From: Loktanella sp. DSM 29012 | GTDB lineage: Bacteria > Pseudomonadota > Alphaproteobacteria > Rhodobacterales > Rhodobacteraceae | Length of the DNA: 64,000 nt | Assembly: GCF_900110705.1 (NCBI RefSeq) | Contig: NZ_FOEJ01000004.1 | Coordinates: 310,001-374,000 of the forward strand | Direction: 5' to 3' | Shown here: positions 45,544 to 55,096 of the stretch, piece after piece | Layout: each line of letters starts with the position of its first letter | Numbering within the stretch: position 1 is the first letter of the stretch | Made by a program: the position numbers and the translations under genes | Notes under the pieces: model-generated | What the model was told of the DNA's origin: nothing | Seen by the model: only the letters and a program-made list of their open reading frames with translations | Database searches by the model: none

Positions 45544-46410
45544 TCAGGCGACGTTTTGCAAGCGTGCCTGAGGCGCAATTCCCAGCGCGCGGCAAATGTC
45601 CTGCGTCAATTGCGGTTTGTTCAGCGTATAGAAATGCAGATGGTCGACGCCGCCTTGCAACAGCTCGTCACACAGTTCGGTCGCCAATGCGGTCGCAAGC
45701 AGATCGGCGCTTCCGTCGCGGGTCGCGTTTTCAAAGGCCTGCGCGATCACGGGCGGAATGCTTGTGCCGGTGGCGGCGGCAAATTTCGATGCGCCCTTCC
45801 AGTTTTCGACGGGCAGGATGCCGGGAATGATCGGGGCGGTGATACCGGCGGCCACACAGGCATCGCGGAAACGAAAGAATGTGTCTGCCTCGAAGAAGAA
45901 CTGCGTGATGGCCGCAGAGGCACCGGCGTCGATCTTGCGTTTCAGGAACGCGATGTCGTCGGCCTGGCTGCGGGCCTCGGGGTGTTTTTCGGGATAGGCA
46001 CCGACACGCAGCGTGAATTTCCCGGTATCGGCCAGCGCCTCGATCAATTCGATCGAACTTGCGAAGCCCTCGGGGTGGGGTTTGAAACCGTCGCTGCCCT
46101 TGGGTGCGTCGCCGCGCAGGGCGACCAGATCGGTGATTCCCGCGTCAGCATATTCATTGGCGATGGCCAAGGTTTCCTCGCGGGTGGCGTCCACACAGGT
46201 CAGGTGGGCCGCAACCTTGAGGCCGGTGGTTTTGTCGATGGCGGTGACGGCCTCATGTGTCAGCTGGCGGGTGGTGCCGCCGGCACCATAGGTGACCGAC
46301 ACGAATTCGGGGGCCAGCGGCGAGAGCGCATTGACGCAATCCCACAGGCGAAACGAACCCGCGATGTTCTTGGGCGGAAAGAATTCAAAGCTGATGGCGG
46401 GGCGGGTCAT
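45544..46410 (-). CDS. metF: 5,10-Methylenetetrahydrofolate reductase
   Basis: FAD enzyme that reduces methylene-THF to methyl-THF for methionine synthesis. The 288-residue product starts MTRPAISFEFFPPKNIAGSF with the catalytic Glu of FEFFPP, then SVTYGAGGTTR, AHLTCVDATREE, LVALRGDAPKGS and AAITQFFFEADTF, all canonical. Length is standard. It is divergent from the LysR gene metR and separated by 97 bases that contain a MetR box, so activation by MetR is expected. Confidence 0.97.
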   Translation of the reverse strand: MTRPAISFEFFPPKNIAGSFRLWDCVNALSPLAPEFVSVTYGAGGTTRQLTHEAVTAIDKTTGLKVAAHLTCVDATREETLAIANEYADAGITDLVALRGDAPKGSDGFKPHPEGFASSIELIEALADTGKFTLRVGAYPEKHPEARSQADDIAFLKRKIDAGASAAITQFFFEADTFFRFRDACVAAGITAPIIPGILPVENWKGASKFAAATGTSIPPVIAQAFENATRDGSADLLATALATELCDELLQGGVDHLHFYTLNKPQLTQDICRALGIAPQARLQNVA

Positions 46411-46460
46411 GATGGTTCATCCTGATCTGAGTTCTTGCCTAGATGCCACCGCGCCGCATA

Positions 46461-46473
46461 TGAAGCAAATTCA
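46461..46473. promoter_or_regulatory. MetR box between metF and metR
   Basis: TGAAGCAAATTCA is an exact match to the MetR consensus TGAA-N5-TTCA, and it lies in the 97-base divergent region, 51 bases upstream of the metF ATG and 35 upstream of metR. Confidence 0.8.
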
Positions 46474-46507
46474 TAACTTTCACGATGATCATGAGGCAAA
46501 CCGCGAA

Positions 46508-47413
46508 ATGCACATCGAGTTCCGTCACCTGCGCACGATCAAGGCGATTCATGATACCGGCGGGTTGGGCCGTGCGGCGGATATGCTGGGCATCACGCAA
46601 AGCGCGCTGAGCCATCAGATCAAGGGGATCGAGGATCAGGCCGGGGTGGAATTGTTCGTGCGGCGCACCAAACCGCTGCGCCTGTCGGCTGCGGGCATGA
46701 AACTGCTGGCCGCTGCCGAACGCATCCTGCCGCAGGTCGCGGCACTGGAGGCCGAATTCGATGGCCTTGTCGCGGGCAAGGCAGGACGACTGCATATCGC
46801 GATCGAGTGTCACGCCTGTTTCGAATGGCTGATGCCGGTGCTCGATCAGTTCCGCAAGGCTTGGCCAGAGGTCGATGTCGATATTCGCCCCGGACTGGCG
46901 TTTGAAGCGCTGCCTGCGCTGATCCGCGAAGAGGTGGATCTGGTCGTGTCGTCCGACCCCGAGGATTTGCCTGGCGTCGGATTTACCCCGATTTTCGATT
47001 ATGAACCCATCTTCGTGGCCCCTGCCGGGCATCCCTTGGCCCAAAAACCCTATGTCGAGGCGGCGGATTTCGTGGATCAGACCTTGATTACTTATCCGGT
47101 GGACCGGCACCGGCTGGATGTCTTCAACGCCTTGTTGACCCCGGCCAAGGTCGAACCGCTGGCGGTGCGTCAGGTGGAACTGACCGCGATGATCCTGCTG
47201 CTGGTGGCGTCCAACAGGGGGGTTGCGGTTCTTCCTGACTGGGTCGTGCGGCAGGTGCGCTACAACGCCGATTATATCACGCGGCCCCTGACGGCGGACG
47301 GTATCACCAAACGGCTGTATGCGGCGACGCGCACGGCGGATGACGGGCTGCCGTTCATGTCGCATGTTGTCCGGCTGGCGCGCCAGGAGGCGGTCAAACT
47401 GCAACGCGCCTGA
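46508..47413 (+). CDS. metR: LysR-family regulator MetR
   Basis: Homocysteine-responsive activator of methionine genes. The 301-residue protein starts MHIEFRHLRTIKAIHDTGGL and has the LysR winged helix (AADMLGITQSALSHQIKGIE ... ELFVRRTKPLRLS). The periplasmic-binding-fold effector domain holds HIAIECHACFEWLMPVLD, the MetR-specific stretch preceding the homocysteine site. Divergence from metF and the box at 46461-46473 make the assignment firm. A longer in-frame start at 46292 overlaps metF and is rejected. Confidence 0.94.
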   Translation: MHIEFRHLRTIKAIHDTGGLGRAADMLGITQSALSHQIKGIEDQAGVELFVRRTKPLRLSAAGMKLLAAAERILPQVAALEAEFDGLVAGKAGRLHIAIECHACFEWLMPVLDQFRKAWPEVDVDIRPGLAFEALPALIREEVDLVVSSDPEDLPGVGFTPIFDYEPIFVAPAGHPLAQKPYVEAADFVDQTLITYPVDRHRLDVFNALLTPAKVEPLAVRQVELTAMILLLVASNRGVAVLPDWVVRQVRYNADYITRPLTADGITKRLYAATRTADDGLPFMSHVVRLARQEAVKLQRA

Positions 47414-47476
47414 TGTGCTTGTGCGCAGACGCCTGCGGGCCTATACGCCCCGCTTGACGTAAATCGGAGAGTCCCC

Positions 47477-48265
47477 ATGGCTGGCAGCGCAAACCTCAAT
47501 GTGATGATGAAAACCGCCCGCAAGGCCGGTCGCGCCCTGCTCAAGGACTTTGGCGAGGTCGAGCAGCTTCAGGTGTCGACCAAAGGCCCCGGCGATTTCG
47601 TCACCCGCGCCGACCGTCAGGCCGAACAGACGATCCGCGATGATCTGATGCATGCGCGTCCGTCCTATGGTTTTCTGGGCGAAGAGGGCGGCGAGAAAGA
47701 GGGCGAAGACCCGACACGCCGCTGGATCGTCGACCCGTTGGACGGCACCACCAATTTTTTGCACGGCCTGCCGCATTGGGCGGTTTCCATCGCGCTGGAA
47801 CATAAGGGGCAGATCGTGTCGGGCGTGATCTATGACCCGGTCAAGGACGAGATGTTCTACGCCGAAAAAGGTTTTGGTGCATTTGTGAACGAATCGCGCA
47901 TCCGCGTGTCGGGGCGTCATCGCCTGTCGGACGGTCTGTTTGCCACTGGCCTGCCTTGGGCCGGACGCACCGATCTGCCCGAAACGCTGCAAGACCTGGC
48001 AAGGTTGCTGCCCGCCTGCGCCGGTGTGCGCCGGTTCGGTGCCGCCTCGCTGGACCTGGCCTATGTGGCCGCCGGTCGCTACGACGGGTTCTGGGAACGC
48101 CGCCTGAACATCTGGGACGTCGCCGCAGGCGTGCTGATCTGCAAAGAGGCAGGTGCCATCGTCGAGGCGATCACCCCCGACGCCGATCCGCTGGAAACGG
48201 GTGCCATGATCGTGTCGAACAGCGATATCTTTGACAATTTCGCCAAGGTCGTCCGCAAGGCCTGA
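47477..48265 (+). CDS. suhB: Inositol-1-monophosphatase family protein SuhB
   Basis: Mg-dependent phosphatase of the inositol monophosphatase family; SuhB also binds RNA polymerase and rRNA leaders in enteric bacteria. The 262-residue protein begins MAGSANLNVMMKTARKAGR. It has the first metal-site Glu pair in GFLGEEGGEKEG, the signature WIVDPLDGTTNFLHGLPHW, and the second signature in WERRLNIWDVAAGVLICKEAGA, where the WDVAAG Asp completes the site. ATG 47477 follows GGAGAG. Substrate could be inositol phosphate, histidinol phosphate or fructose bisphosphate. Confidence 0.92.
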   Translation: MAGSANLNVMMKTARKAGRALLKDFGEVEQLQVSTKGPGDFVTRADRQAEQTIRDDLMHARPSYGFLGEEGGEKEGEDPTRRWIVDPLDGTTNFLHGLPHWAVSIALEHKGQIVSGVIYDPVKDEMFYAEKGFGAFVNESRIRVSGRHRLSDGLFATGLPWAGRTDLPETLQDLARLLPACAGVRRFGAASLDLAYVAAGRYDGFWERRLNIWDVAAGVLICKEAGAIVEAITPDADPLETGAMIVSNSDIFDNFAKVVRKA

Positions 48266-48493
48266 TGACAGCGCGCCATCCGGTCATCCCGCCGCCGTAG
48301 TCCGCTCAGGTGTGTGTGCGACCTGACCTAAACAGACATTTTGTCGTTAGACGTTGAAAGTTCGGTGTGTGCACGAAGCGGACGTTCGGTGTGAGATTCC
48401 ACCCAAAATTCGTACACTGATGGAGGCTGCGTTTTGTTGCCTACTGATTGCACAATAAGCCCGCCTCATTATCGAGAAGTCACCCTCCGACGG
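48266..48493. other. Intergenic region downstream of suhB, no gene seen
   Basis: About 230 bases with lower GC than the genes around it. I find no ORF with a ribosome site, no tRNA and no strong hairpin. Together with the 391-base gap on the other side it brackets the acyltransferase gene, as expected at an old insertion. Confidence 0.5.
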
Positions 48494-50350
48494 CTAGTCA
48501 AGCGTCCCATCGACAGGTTTGATATCCGTGCATGATGCTGGGACGCTGAGCGGAAAAGATGGTGCATCCACCAAATACTGAACGCGCGAAAACAACTCGC
48601 TTTTATGTGTTTCGATCCCAGTCTCTGAAAGATGCGTCGTATCATGATAGGTCGCTCGCCCATTTGCCCCAACAAACTGAATGGCGCCGTCTTCGGTTAA
48701 AAGGTACGATGAGACATCAAAAAGTGAAACGGCTTGGCCAGTGACCGACGTCAAAATCGTGAGCGCCTCTGCCCGCCGCGACGCTGAAAAATCTGGTTCA
48801 AAAAAGACGTTTTGTTTGTTGTCTCTGACGTCAGCACGGCCGGCATCGTCCGGCAAGCGGGGGACATCTGTGAGCAGAAGTATTTGGGAAGACAGCCCCT
48901 CCAGCTGCTGTAACGTATCGCAAAGGAAGTTGTCGTTGAGATGCAGCTTCCCGCGCCATGCATAGGAAATAATGATCAGTTCGGGCTCGTGTTCTCGCAG
49001 GATCTCTACCACCTGCGGCCACTTGGTTCCGGCCTCACCGGGAAGGAAATTGGTTGCAGGCGATGCCAGAAGGCGGAAATCGAGGCCAAGGTCACGTAGT
49101 TCGCGGCGAAAGACTGCACCGTACATCGTCGCCATGCTGTCGCCCAGCAAGACAACCTCGTGGTCAGATTTATTATCATAGAAGCGGCCTTCAGCACGTA
49201 GCTCGCTGTCACGCGCAAAGACGAAGTGGGTCGATGTGATCTGAAAAGCGGCCACCACAGAAGATATTATCGCAAAGACAGAACCGCACAGCGCCAGATT
49301 TCGACTCCCCGGCTTGTTCAGATAGTGGCGCGCGGGGGTTTCAATCAAATAGTAGCTTAGCAAGGCGAGCCCGAGCGAGAGCAAAACCTTGATCAACACT
49401 CTTGGCTCTGCGGACCAGGTCATCAACCGATAGTCAACAATGCAGAAAATAGGCCAGTGCCAAATATACAGGGAATAAGAGATCTTGCCGACAAAGCGGA
49501 GCGGGCGTGCCGATAGGACCGCAACCACACCTGTTGAAGATTGCAAACAGGCCGCGATCAGCAAGCTTGCCCCAAGCGTGGGGGCAATGGCGTAGACGCC
49601 GGGGTAAGACAGCTCTCCGGACAAGAACACCATGCCGCCGACGACCAAGGATAGTCCTAGCAGGGCAAATACGTTTGAATAGCGTCTTGCGGCGGCTGCG
49701 ATCTCGTCGGAATAGATCGCCAGCAAGGCTCCTGCTAGCAATTGCCAGGCTCGCGTCGGCAGCAGGTAAAAGGCCCAACGTGGTTTCTCTAACGAAACAC
49801 CAATACAGAGAACGAGGCTAAGCAATAAAAGCGCAATAGTGCTCCGTAAAAGCCACGTGCGAGATCCCCAGACGAGCATCAAAAGCAAGGGGAAGAACAC
49901 GTAAAACTGTTCCTCTACCGCAAGGGACCAATAGTGCAAGAGCGGCTGCGCATCGTGCTCTATCCCGAAATAGCTGCCAAGAGTCAGGAGATGGATATTA
50001 GCCAGAAAAACAGAGGTATAGCCCGCTGCTTCAGCAACGTTTGCAAAGTCTTGGTCGTTATAGAGCGCCGCCGCTGCGACGAGTGTCGCGGCAATCGCGG
50101 CAAAGAAGACTGGGAAAATCCGCGCGATGCGACGCTGGTAGAAGTTCAGGAGAGAGAAGCGTTCAGCGTTCAGCTCCTTCAATATCAATCGGGTGATGAG
50201 AAAGCCCGAAATCACGAAGAATACGTCCACCCCGATAAAGCCCCCCGGCAACATTTCAGGGAAGGTGTGAAACAAAAACACCGAAACCACTGCAATAGCC
50301 CGGTAACCGTCAATGGCGGGGATGTAGCTTTGTATGTGCTGCTGTGACAT
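48494..50350 (-). CDS. OafA/YrhL-type membrane acyltransferase with SGNH domain
   Basis: A 618-residue protein that probably O-acetylates a cell-surface polysaccharide. The N-terminal acyltransferase-3 domain (about residues 1-360, roughly ten membrane helices) starts MSQQHIQSYIPAIDGYRAIA. It has the conserved His region in VSVFLFHTFPE and GGFIGVDVFFVISGFLITR, FYQRRIARIFPVFF and LHYWSLAVEEQFYVFFPL. The C-terminal periplasmic SGNH domain has VVLLGDSMATMYG (catalytic Ser) and YHDTTHLSETG (Asp/His). Base composition is clearly less GC-rich than its neighbours and it is flanked by long gene-free DNA, so horizontal acquisition is likely. Confidence 0.92.
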   Translation of the reverse strand: MSQQHIQSYIPAIDGYRAIAVVSVFLFHTFPEMLPGGFIGVDVFFVISGFLITRLILKELNAERFSLLNFYQRRIARIFPVFFAAIAATLVAAAALYNDQDFANVAEAAGYTSVFLANIHLLTLGSYFGIEHDAQPLLHYWSLAVEEQFYVFFPLLLMLVWGSRTWLLRSTIALLLLSLVLCIGVSLEKPRWAFYLLPTRAWQLLAGALLAIYSDEIAAAARRYSNVFALLGLSLVVGGMVFLSGELSYPGVYAIAPTLGASLLIAACLQSSTGVVAVLSARPLRFVGKISYSLYIWHWPIFCIVDYRLMTWSAEPRVLIKVLLSLGLALLSYYLIETPARHYLNKPGSRNLALCGSVFAIISSVVAAFQITSTHFVFARDSELRAEGRFYDNKSDHEVVLLGDSMATMYGAVFRRELRDLGLDFRLLASPATNFLPGEAGTKWPQVVEILREHEPELIIISYAWRGKLHLNDNFLCDTLQQLEGLSSQILLLTDVPRLPDDAGRADVRDNKQNVFFEPDFSASRRAEALTILTSVTGQAVSLFDVSSYLLTEDGAIQFVGANGRATYHDTTHLSETGIETHKSELFSRVQYLVDAPSFPLSVPASCTDIKPVDGTLD

Positions 50351-50741
50351 CGGCCTAGAGTTTTATGATATTCAAAATGGTATTCGCGGAAACTGAAGAG
50401 CCGTCGCTGCACTGTCCAGCAGGAATGTTGATCTTTCAGTTGTTTCTGTTGACGACATGATGCTTCGGGATCTCAAATCCTGAGTCTGCCGAAACCTATC
50501 GCGGCCGTTTGCTCGGAGCACTGGATCTCAGAGGCGCCTGTTTGCGCATGGCCAGCTGCGGGCTGCCCTAAGTATGACCGATGGCAGCCGTACGCAGTTT
50601 GCGAGCGTCCAAGCATAGCGCAGCATAAGTCGGTGTAGGCTCAAACCCGACCTTCGCTGAACAGGTCAAAAGCAATCGCTCTCTGGCGTGAGACGACAGG
50701 CTTGCGCAATCCTCACTGCTTTGCGGTCGCGTCGCCCAACG
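50351..50741. other. 391-base gene-free stretch, probably degenerate DNA
   Basis: No credible ORF, tRNA or conserved RNA. The AT-rich part next to the acyltransferase (50351-50480) should contain its promoter. The distal part (50560-50730) reads on the minus strand as a short open stretch KVGFEPTPTYAALCLDARK without start codon, which looks like a gene remnant or chance reading. The longest gap in the window without an identified element. Confidence 0.5.
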
Positions 50742-51473
50742 TTACCGCCTGCGTGGCACTTTGGGGATGCGGGATTCGCGGTATTGCGCGGGCGGGTGAT
50801 CGGGGTGACCGTCTGTAGCCCGCCAGAACCCGGGGCCACCCAGTCGGAGCCACAGGGGGATCACCAGCAGCAATCCAGCCACGAACCCGCCGTTGTGGGC
50901 CCAGTAGGCGACGCCGTCGTTGGGGCTGAACCCGCCCCACAGCTGCATGACGAACCAGACGGCCAGCGTGATCCATGCGGGGATGGGGATGATCTTGAAA
51001 AACACGATGAAAAAGAAAAACACGTCCACCCGCGCCTTGGGGAACAGCAGCAGGTAGCCGCCCATCACGCCTGCGATCGCCCCTGATGCGCCAATCGTGG
51101 GGATCGGGGAAAACGGCTCGGACGCGACCTGCGCCAGGCCTGCCGCGACTCCGCAGGCCAGGTAGAACAGCGCAAAGGGGACATGCCCCATCCTGTCCTC
51201 GAGGTTGTCGCCGAAGATGAACAGAAACAGCATGTTGCCGCCCAGATGCATGATGCCGCCGTGCAGGAACATGGATGTGATGAAACCGCCCCAACCCTCG
51301 AACCCCGTGACGCGGGCGGGGATCAGGGCGTAATCGTAGTAGAGCTGCCCAAGTGCGGCATCGGTCTGTGCTGCCATAACCGTCCAGAGCCAGATCGCGA
51401 TATTCGCGGCCAGCAGGGCGTAGGTCACGAACGGCGTGCGCGTTGACGGATTGTGGTCACGGATCGGAAACAT
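50742..51473 (-). CDS. Rhomboid-family intramembrane serine protease
   Basis: A 243-residue membrane protein with six or seven hydrophobic helices, starting MFPIRDHNPSTRTPFVTYAL. The catalytic dyad is visible: Ser in TIGASGAIAGVMGGY (GxSG) and His in AHNGGFVAGLLL. SMFLHGGIMHLGGNMLFLFIFGDNLEDRMG is the typical loop and helix 2 with conserved HxxxN residues. The C-terminal tail is cytoplasmic, Pro/Arg-rich. It is 58 bases downstream of putA, with a strong hairpin between them, so it is probably expressed on its own. Confidence 0.93.
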   Translation of the reverse strand: MFPIRDHNPSTRTPFVTYALLAANIAIWLWTVMAAQTDAALGQLYYDYALIPARVTGFEGWGGFITSMFLHGGIMHLGGNMLFLFIFGDNLEDRMGHVPFALFYLACGVAAGLAQVASEPFSPIPTIGASGAIAGVMGGYLLLFPKARVDVFFFFIVFFKIIPIPAWITLAVWFVMQLWGGFSPNDGVAYWAHNGGFVAGLLLVIPLWLRLGGPGFWRATDGHPDHPPAQYRESRIPKVPRRR

Positions 51474-51490
51474 AGCCCCAAGGTGACGGT

Positions 51491-51521
51491 CCGCCGCCCC
51501 GCGTCAAGGGCGGGGCGGCGG
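51491..51521 (-). terminator. 12-bp GC hairpin after putA
   Basis: CCGCCGCCCCGC, 7-base loop, GCGGGGCGGCGG, beginning 10 bases after the putA stop on the minus strand. No T run follows. Very stable; likely ends or attenuates the putA transcript before the rhomboid gene. Confidence 0.65.
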
Positions 51522-51530
51522 ATTTGCTGT

Positions 51531-54500
51531 TCAGCCTGCGACTTCGGCCAGCAGTGCGGCGTTGCCGCCTGCGGCTGTCGTATCGATGCAGACATGGCGT
51601 TCATGGGTCACATGCGCCTTGTCCGGCATCGTCGTGACCAGCGCCGTGATCGGGCCGTCGCGCTGCGTCAACGCCTTGGCATAGGCGCGGGCGCGATCTT
51701 CGTCCCCCCACCACAGCACGCAGGCCAGATCGGACAGCAGCGTCAGGGTCTCGGGCGTGATTTCGCCGCGTGCGGTGACCGGTTGACCACCGAGGGCACG
51801 GACCGCCTCGGCCTGGGCGTCCGCCATGTCCTGTCCCGGCCCCATGCACAGCACCGGGCCGCGCGGATGCGTTGACCAGCGGTTCGATTCGCCGGTCGGT
51901 CCGGGCATGTCGCGCGGTTCGGACGACGCACCCTTGGGTGCATCCGCCAACGCCTTTTCCAGCCGTTTGGCGTTGTCCTCTGTCGTCCAGCCACCGCCCA
52001 GTGCTGCACCCGGCGCAGCGGTGCTGAAACGCGGCAGATACAGTGGGCCGCCTGCCTTGGGGCCGGTGCCGGACAGGCCCTCGCCACCAAAAGGCTGAGA
52101 CCCGACGATGGCGCCGATCTGGTCGCGGTTCACGTAGATGTTGCCGCAGTGGACGTTGTTCACGATCATCTCGACACGGTCGTCGATCCGCGTGTGCAGG
52201 CCGAATGTCAGGCCGTAGCCCGTGGCATTCACCGCATCGACAACCTTGGACAGATCGCGGGCGTTGAACCGGACCACATGCAGGACCGGGCCAAAAACCT
52301 CGCGTTCCAGATCGGCGATACTGTCCAGCGCGATGATGGTCGGGGCCACGAAATGACCCTGTGCCGGGATCGGCAACTGGTGAATCACGCGGCCCTCGGC
52401 TGCGGCCTTGGCGATATGGTCGTCGATACCGGCCTTGGCGGCGGCGTCGATCACCGGGCCGATGTCGTTTGACAGCGACCAGGGATCGCCCAGCGTCAAT
52501 GCGTTCATCGCGCCCTTGAGCATGTCGATCAACTTGTCGGCGACATCCTCTTGCACATAAAGGCAGCGCAGTGCGGAACAGCGCTGTCCGGCTGACCGGA
52601 AGGCCCCGTTGATGATGTCGCGCACGGCGTGTTCAGGCAGGGCGGTGCTGTCGGTGATCATCGCGTTCAGACCGCCGGTTTCCGCGATCAGCGGTGTGCC
52701 GGGCAGGCAGTGTTCGGCCATGGCGGACGCAATCTTGCGCGCGGTGGCTGTCGACCCGGTAAAGGCCACACCCTTGATCCTGCGATCGGATGTCACGGCG
52801 GCACCGACATCGCCACCGCCCGGCAGCAGCTGCACGGCGTTGGCGGGCACACCGGCCTTGTGCATCAGTTCGACCGCCAGTTTTGCGACAACCGGCGTCT
52901 GTTCCGCAGGTTTGGCCAGCACGGCGTTGCCGGCCGCAAGGGCCGCGGCGATCTGGCCCGTGAAAATCGCCAGCGGGAAATTCCACGGGCTGATGCAGGT
53001 CCAGATCCCGCGCGGGGTGGCCTCCGTCTGGTCCAGTGATTGCGCGGCGTAGTAGCGCAGGAAATCGACCGCTTCGCGCAGTTCGGCCACGCAATCGGGC
53101 AGGGCCTTGCCCGCCTCGCGGGTCAGTGCGGCAAACAGCACGCCGTAGTTGTCCTCGAACGCGTCGGCCACGTCGTTGAGGACCCGCGCGCGTTCCTGCA
53201 CTGGCACATCCCAAGTGGTGGCCGCATCCAGGGCCACGGCAACATCATCCGGGGTCGCGTGGGCAATCTGCCCCACAAGATCGCCCGAGATCGCGGGGTT
53301 ATAGCGTTCGATGACCTCGCGGGTGGTATCGGTTTCGCCGGCGATGATCGGCTCGACCGTCCAGACGGCCGTGCGATAGGTATCGCGTGCGGCGGCGATC
53401 TGGCGCAGCGTCGGGATATGCGTCAGGTCGAACCCCTTGGAATTCAGGCGTTCCGGCTGAAACAGGTCAGGACCAGCGTGCAGGTCGGGCACCTTGTTGA
53501 TGTTTTCGAACGGGTCGGCGGCAACAACTTCAGGCGGGACGTCCTCGTCCACGATCTGGTTCACGAACGAACTGTTGGCTCCGTTTTCCAGCAGACGCCG
53601 GACCAGATAGGCCAGCAGATCCTCGTGTGCGCCGACGGGTGCGTAGATGCGGCAACGGGTGCCGCGATCCTTGAGCACGATGGTATGTAGCGTTTCGCCC
53701 ATACCGTGCAGGCGCTGGAATTCGAAATCATCGGTGCCGCGGCCCATCGTATCCGCGATGTCGAGGATCGCGGCAACGGTATGCGCGTTGTGGGTGGCGA
53801 ACTGCGGATAGATGCGGTCGGTCATGCCCAGCAGTTTGCGCGCGTTGACCATATAGCTAACATCAGTGTGCGATTTCGCGGTGAACACCGGGAAACCGTC
53901 GATGCCCATGGCCTGGGCGCGTTTGATCTCGGCGTCCCAATAGGCCCCCTTGACCAGACGCACCATGATCTTGCGGTTCAGGCGTTCGGCCATCGCGTGT
54001 AGGTAATCCAGCACCATGCCGGCGCGCAGACCGTAGGCCTGCACCACGACGCCGAACCCGTCCCAGCCGTCCAGCGACGGTTCTGACAGAACCTCTTCGA
54101 TCACATCCAGAGACAGCGACAGGCGGTCGGCCTCTTCGGCGTCGATATTGAACCCCATGCCCGCCGCCTTGGCGAGAATGGCCAGGGACCGCACGCGGGG
54201 GACCAGTTCGGCCATGACGCGGTCGCGGTGCGCCTCCTCGTAGCGGGGGTGCAGGGCGGAGAGCTTGACCGAGATACCGGGGTTTTCAGCAACGGAATCG
54301 TGCGTGCAATGTTTTGCAATGGCGGAAATGGCACGAGAATAGGACAGTTGATAGGCACGCGCGTCCTTGTCTGTGCGCGCGGCCTCGCCCAGCATGTCAT
54401 AGGAATAGGTGAATCCCTTTTCCTGCATGCCGTCGGCGCGTTTCATCGCCTTTTCGATCGTTTCGCCCAGCACGAACTGGCGGCCCATCTCGCGCATCGC

Positions 54501-54989
54501 GCGGCCCACGGCCGTTCGGATGACGGGTTCGCCCAGACGTTTGACGGCACCACGCAGGTGGCGGGTGATGCCCGGCTTTTCGTCGTCCAGCACACGGCCC
54601 GTCAGCATCAGTGCCCAGGTTGATGCGTTCACCAGGCTGGATGCGGAATGACCCAGATGCTTGCCCCAGTCGGAGGGCGCGATCTTGTCCTCGATCAGGG
54701 CGTCGATCGTGATGCTGTCGGGCACGCGCAGCAGTGCCTCGGCCAGACACATCAGGGCGATGCCTTCGTCGGTCGACAGGCCGTATTCGGCCAGGAACAC
54801 TTCCATCAGGCCGGGTTCGGAGCTGTTTCGAATCTGGCGCACGAGATCGGCACCATTCCTGACGATCCGTGCGCGGTCGGCGTCGGTCAGTTCCGATTGA
54901 CCGACAAGCTCAGCCACGACCGCACGTTCGTCGGCGTAGATGCCAGCCTCGATTTGTTCGCGCAGGGTATTGTGAATATCACGGGGCAT
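51531..54989 (-). CDS. putA: Bifunctional proline dehydrogenase / P5C dehydrogenase
   Basis: Oxidises proline to glutamate in two steps, FAD-dependent then NAD-dependent, at the inner membrane. The 1152-residue protein lacks the N-terminal ribbon-helix-helix of trifunctional PutA. The PRODH barrel (about residues 150-460) contains RDRVMAELVPRVRSLA, VRLVKGAYWDAEIKRAQ and RIYAPVGAHEDLLAYLVRRLLENGANSSF. The aldehyde dehydrogenase part (about 550-1000) contains SPWNFPLAIFTGQ, GFTG-like FTGSTATAR, ETGGLNAMI with catalytic Glu and SAGQRCSALRCLYV with the nucleophile Cys. Regulation is expected from the divergent Lrp-type gene. Confidence 0.98.
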   Translation of the reverse strand: MPRDIHNTLREQIEAGIYADERAVVAELVGQSELTDADRARIVRNGADLVRQIRNSSEPGLMEVFLAEYGLSTDEGIALMCLAEALLRVPDSITIDALIEDKIAPSDWGKHLGHSASSLVNASTWALMLTGRVLDDEKPGITRHLRGAVKRLGEPVIRTAVGRAMREMGRQFVLGETIEKAMKRADGMQEKGFTYSYDMLGEAARTDKDARAYQLSYSRAISAIAKHCTHDSVAENPGISVKLSALHPRYEEAHRDRVMAELVPRVRSLAILAKAAGMGFNIDAEEADRLSLSLDVIEEVLSEPSLDGWDGFGVVVQAYGLRAGMVLDYLHAMAERLNRKIMVRLVKGAYWDAEIKRAQAMGIDGFPVFTAKSHTDVSYMVNARKLLGMTDRIYPQFATHNAHTVAAILDIADTMGRGTDDFEFQRLHGMGETLHTIVLKDRGTRCRIYAPVGAHEDLLAYLVRRLLENGANSSFVNQIVDEDVPPEVVAADPFENINKVPDLHAGPDLFQPERLNSKGFDLTHIPTLRQIAAARDTYRTAVWTVEPIIAGETDTTREVIERYNPAISGDLVGQIAHATPDDVAVALDAATTWDVPVQERARVLNDVADAFEDNYGVLFAALTREAGKALPDCVAELREAVDFLRYYAAQSLDQTEATPRGIWTCISPWNFPLAIFTGQIAAALAAGNAVLAKPAEQTPVVAKLAVELMHKAGVPANAVQLLPGGGDVGAAVTSDRRIKGVAFTGSTATARKIASAMAEHCLPGTPLIAETGGLNAMITDSTALPEHAVRDIINGAFRSAGQRCSALRCLYVQEDVADKLIDMLKGAMNALTLGDPWSLSNDIGPVIDAAAKAGIDDHIAKAAAEGRVIHQLPIPAQGHFVAPTIIALDSIADLEREVFGPVLHVVRFNARDLSKVVDAVNATGYGLTFGLHTRIDDRVEMIVNNVHCGNIYVNRDQIGAIVGSQPFGGEGLSGTGPKAGGPLYLPRFSTAAPGAALGGGWTTEDNAKRLEKALADAPKGASSEPRDMPGPTGESNRWSTHPRGPVLCMGPGQDMADAQAEAVRALGGQPVTARGEITPETLTLLSDLACVLWWGDEDRARAYAKALTQRDGPITALVTTMPDKAHVTHERHVCIDTTAAGGNAALLAEVAG

Positions 54990-55096
54990 AGCACTCTCCG
55001 ATTTTGAATACGGATCACTGTATCAACTTGCCGCTAGTCTATCTGACCTCTATCATATTGATGTGGGGTCAGATGGCCCGCATTTTTGGGGAATTT

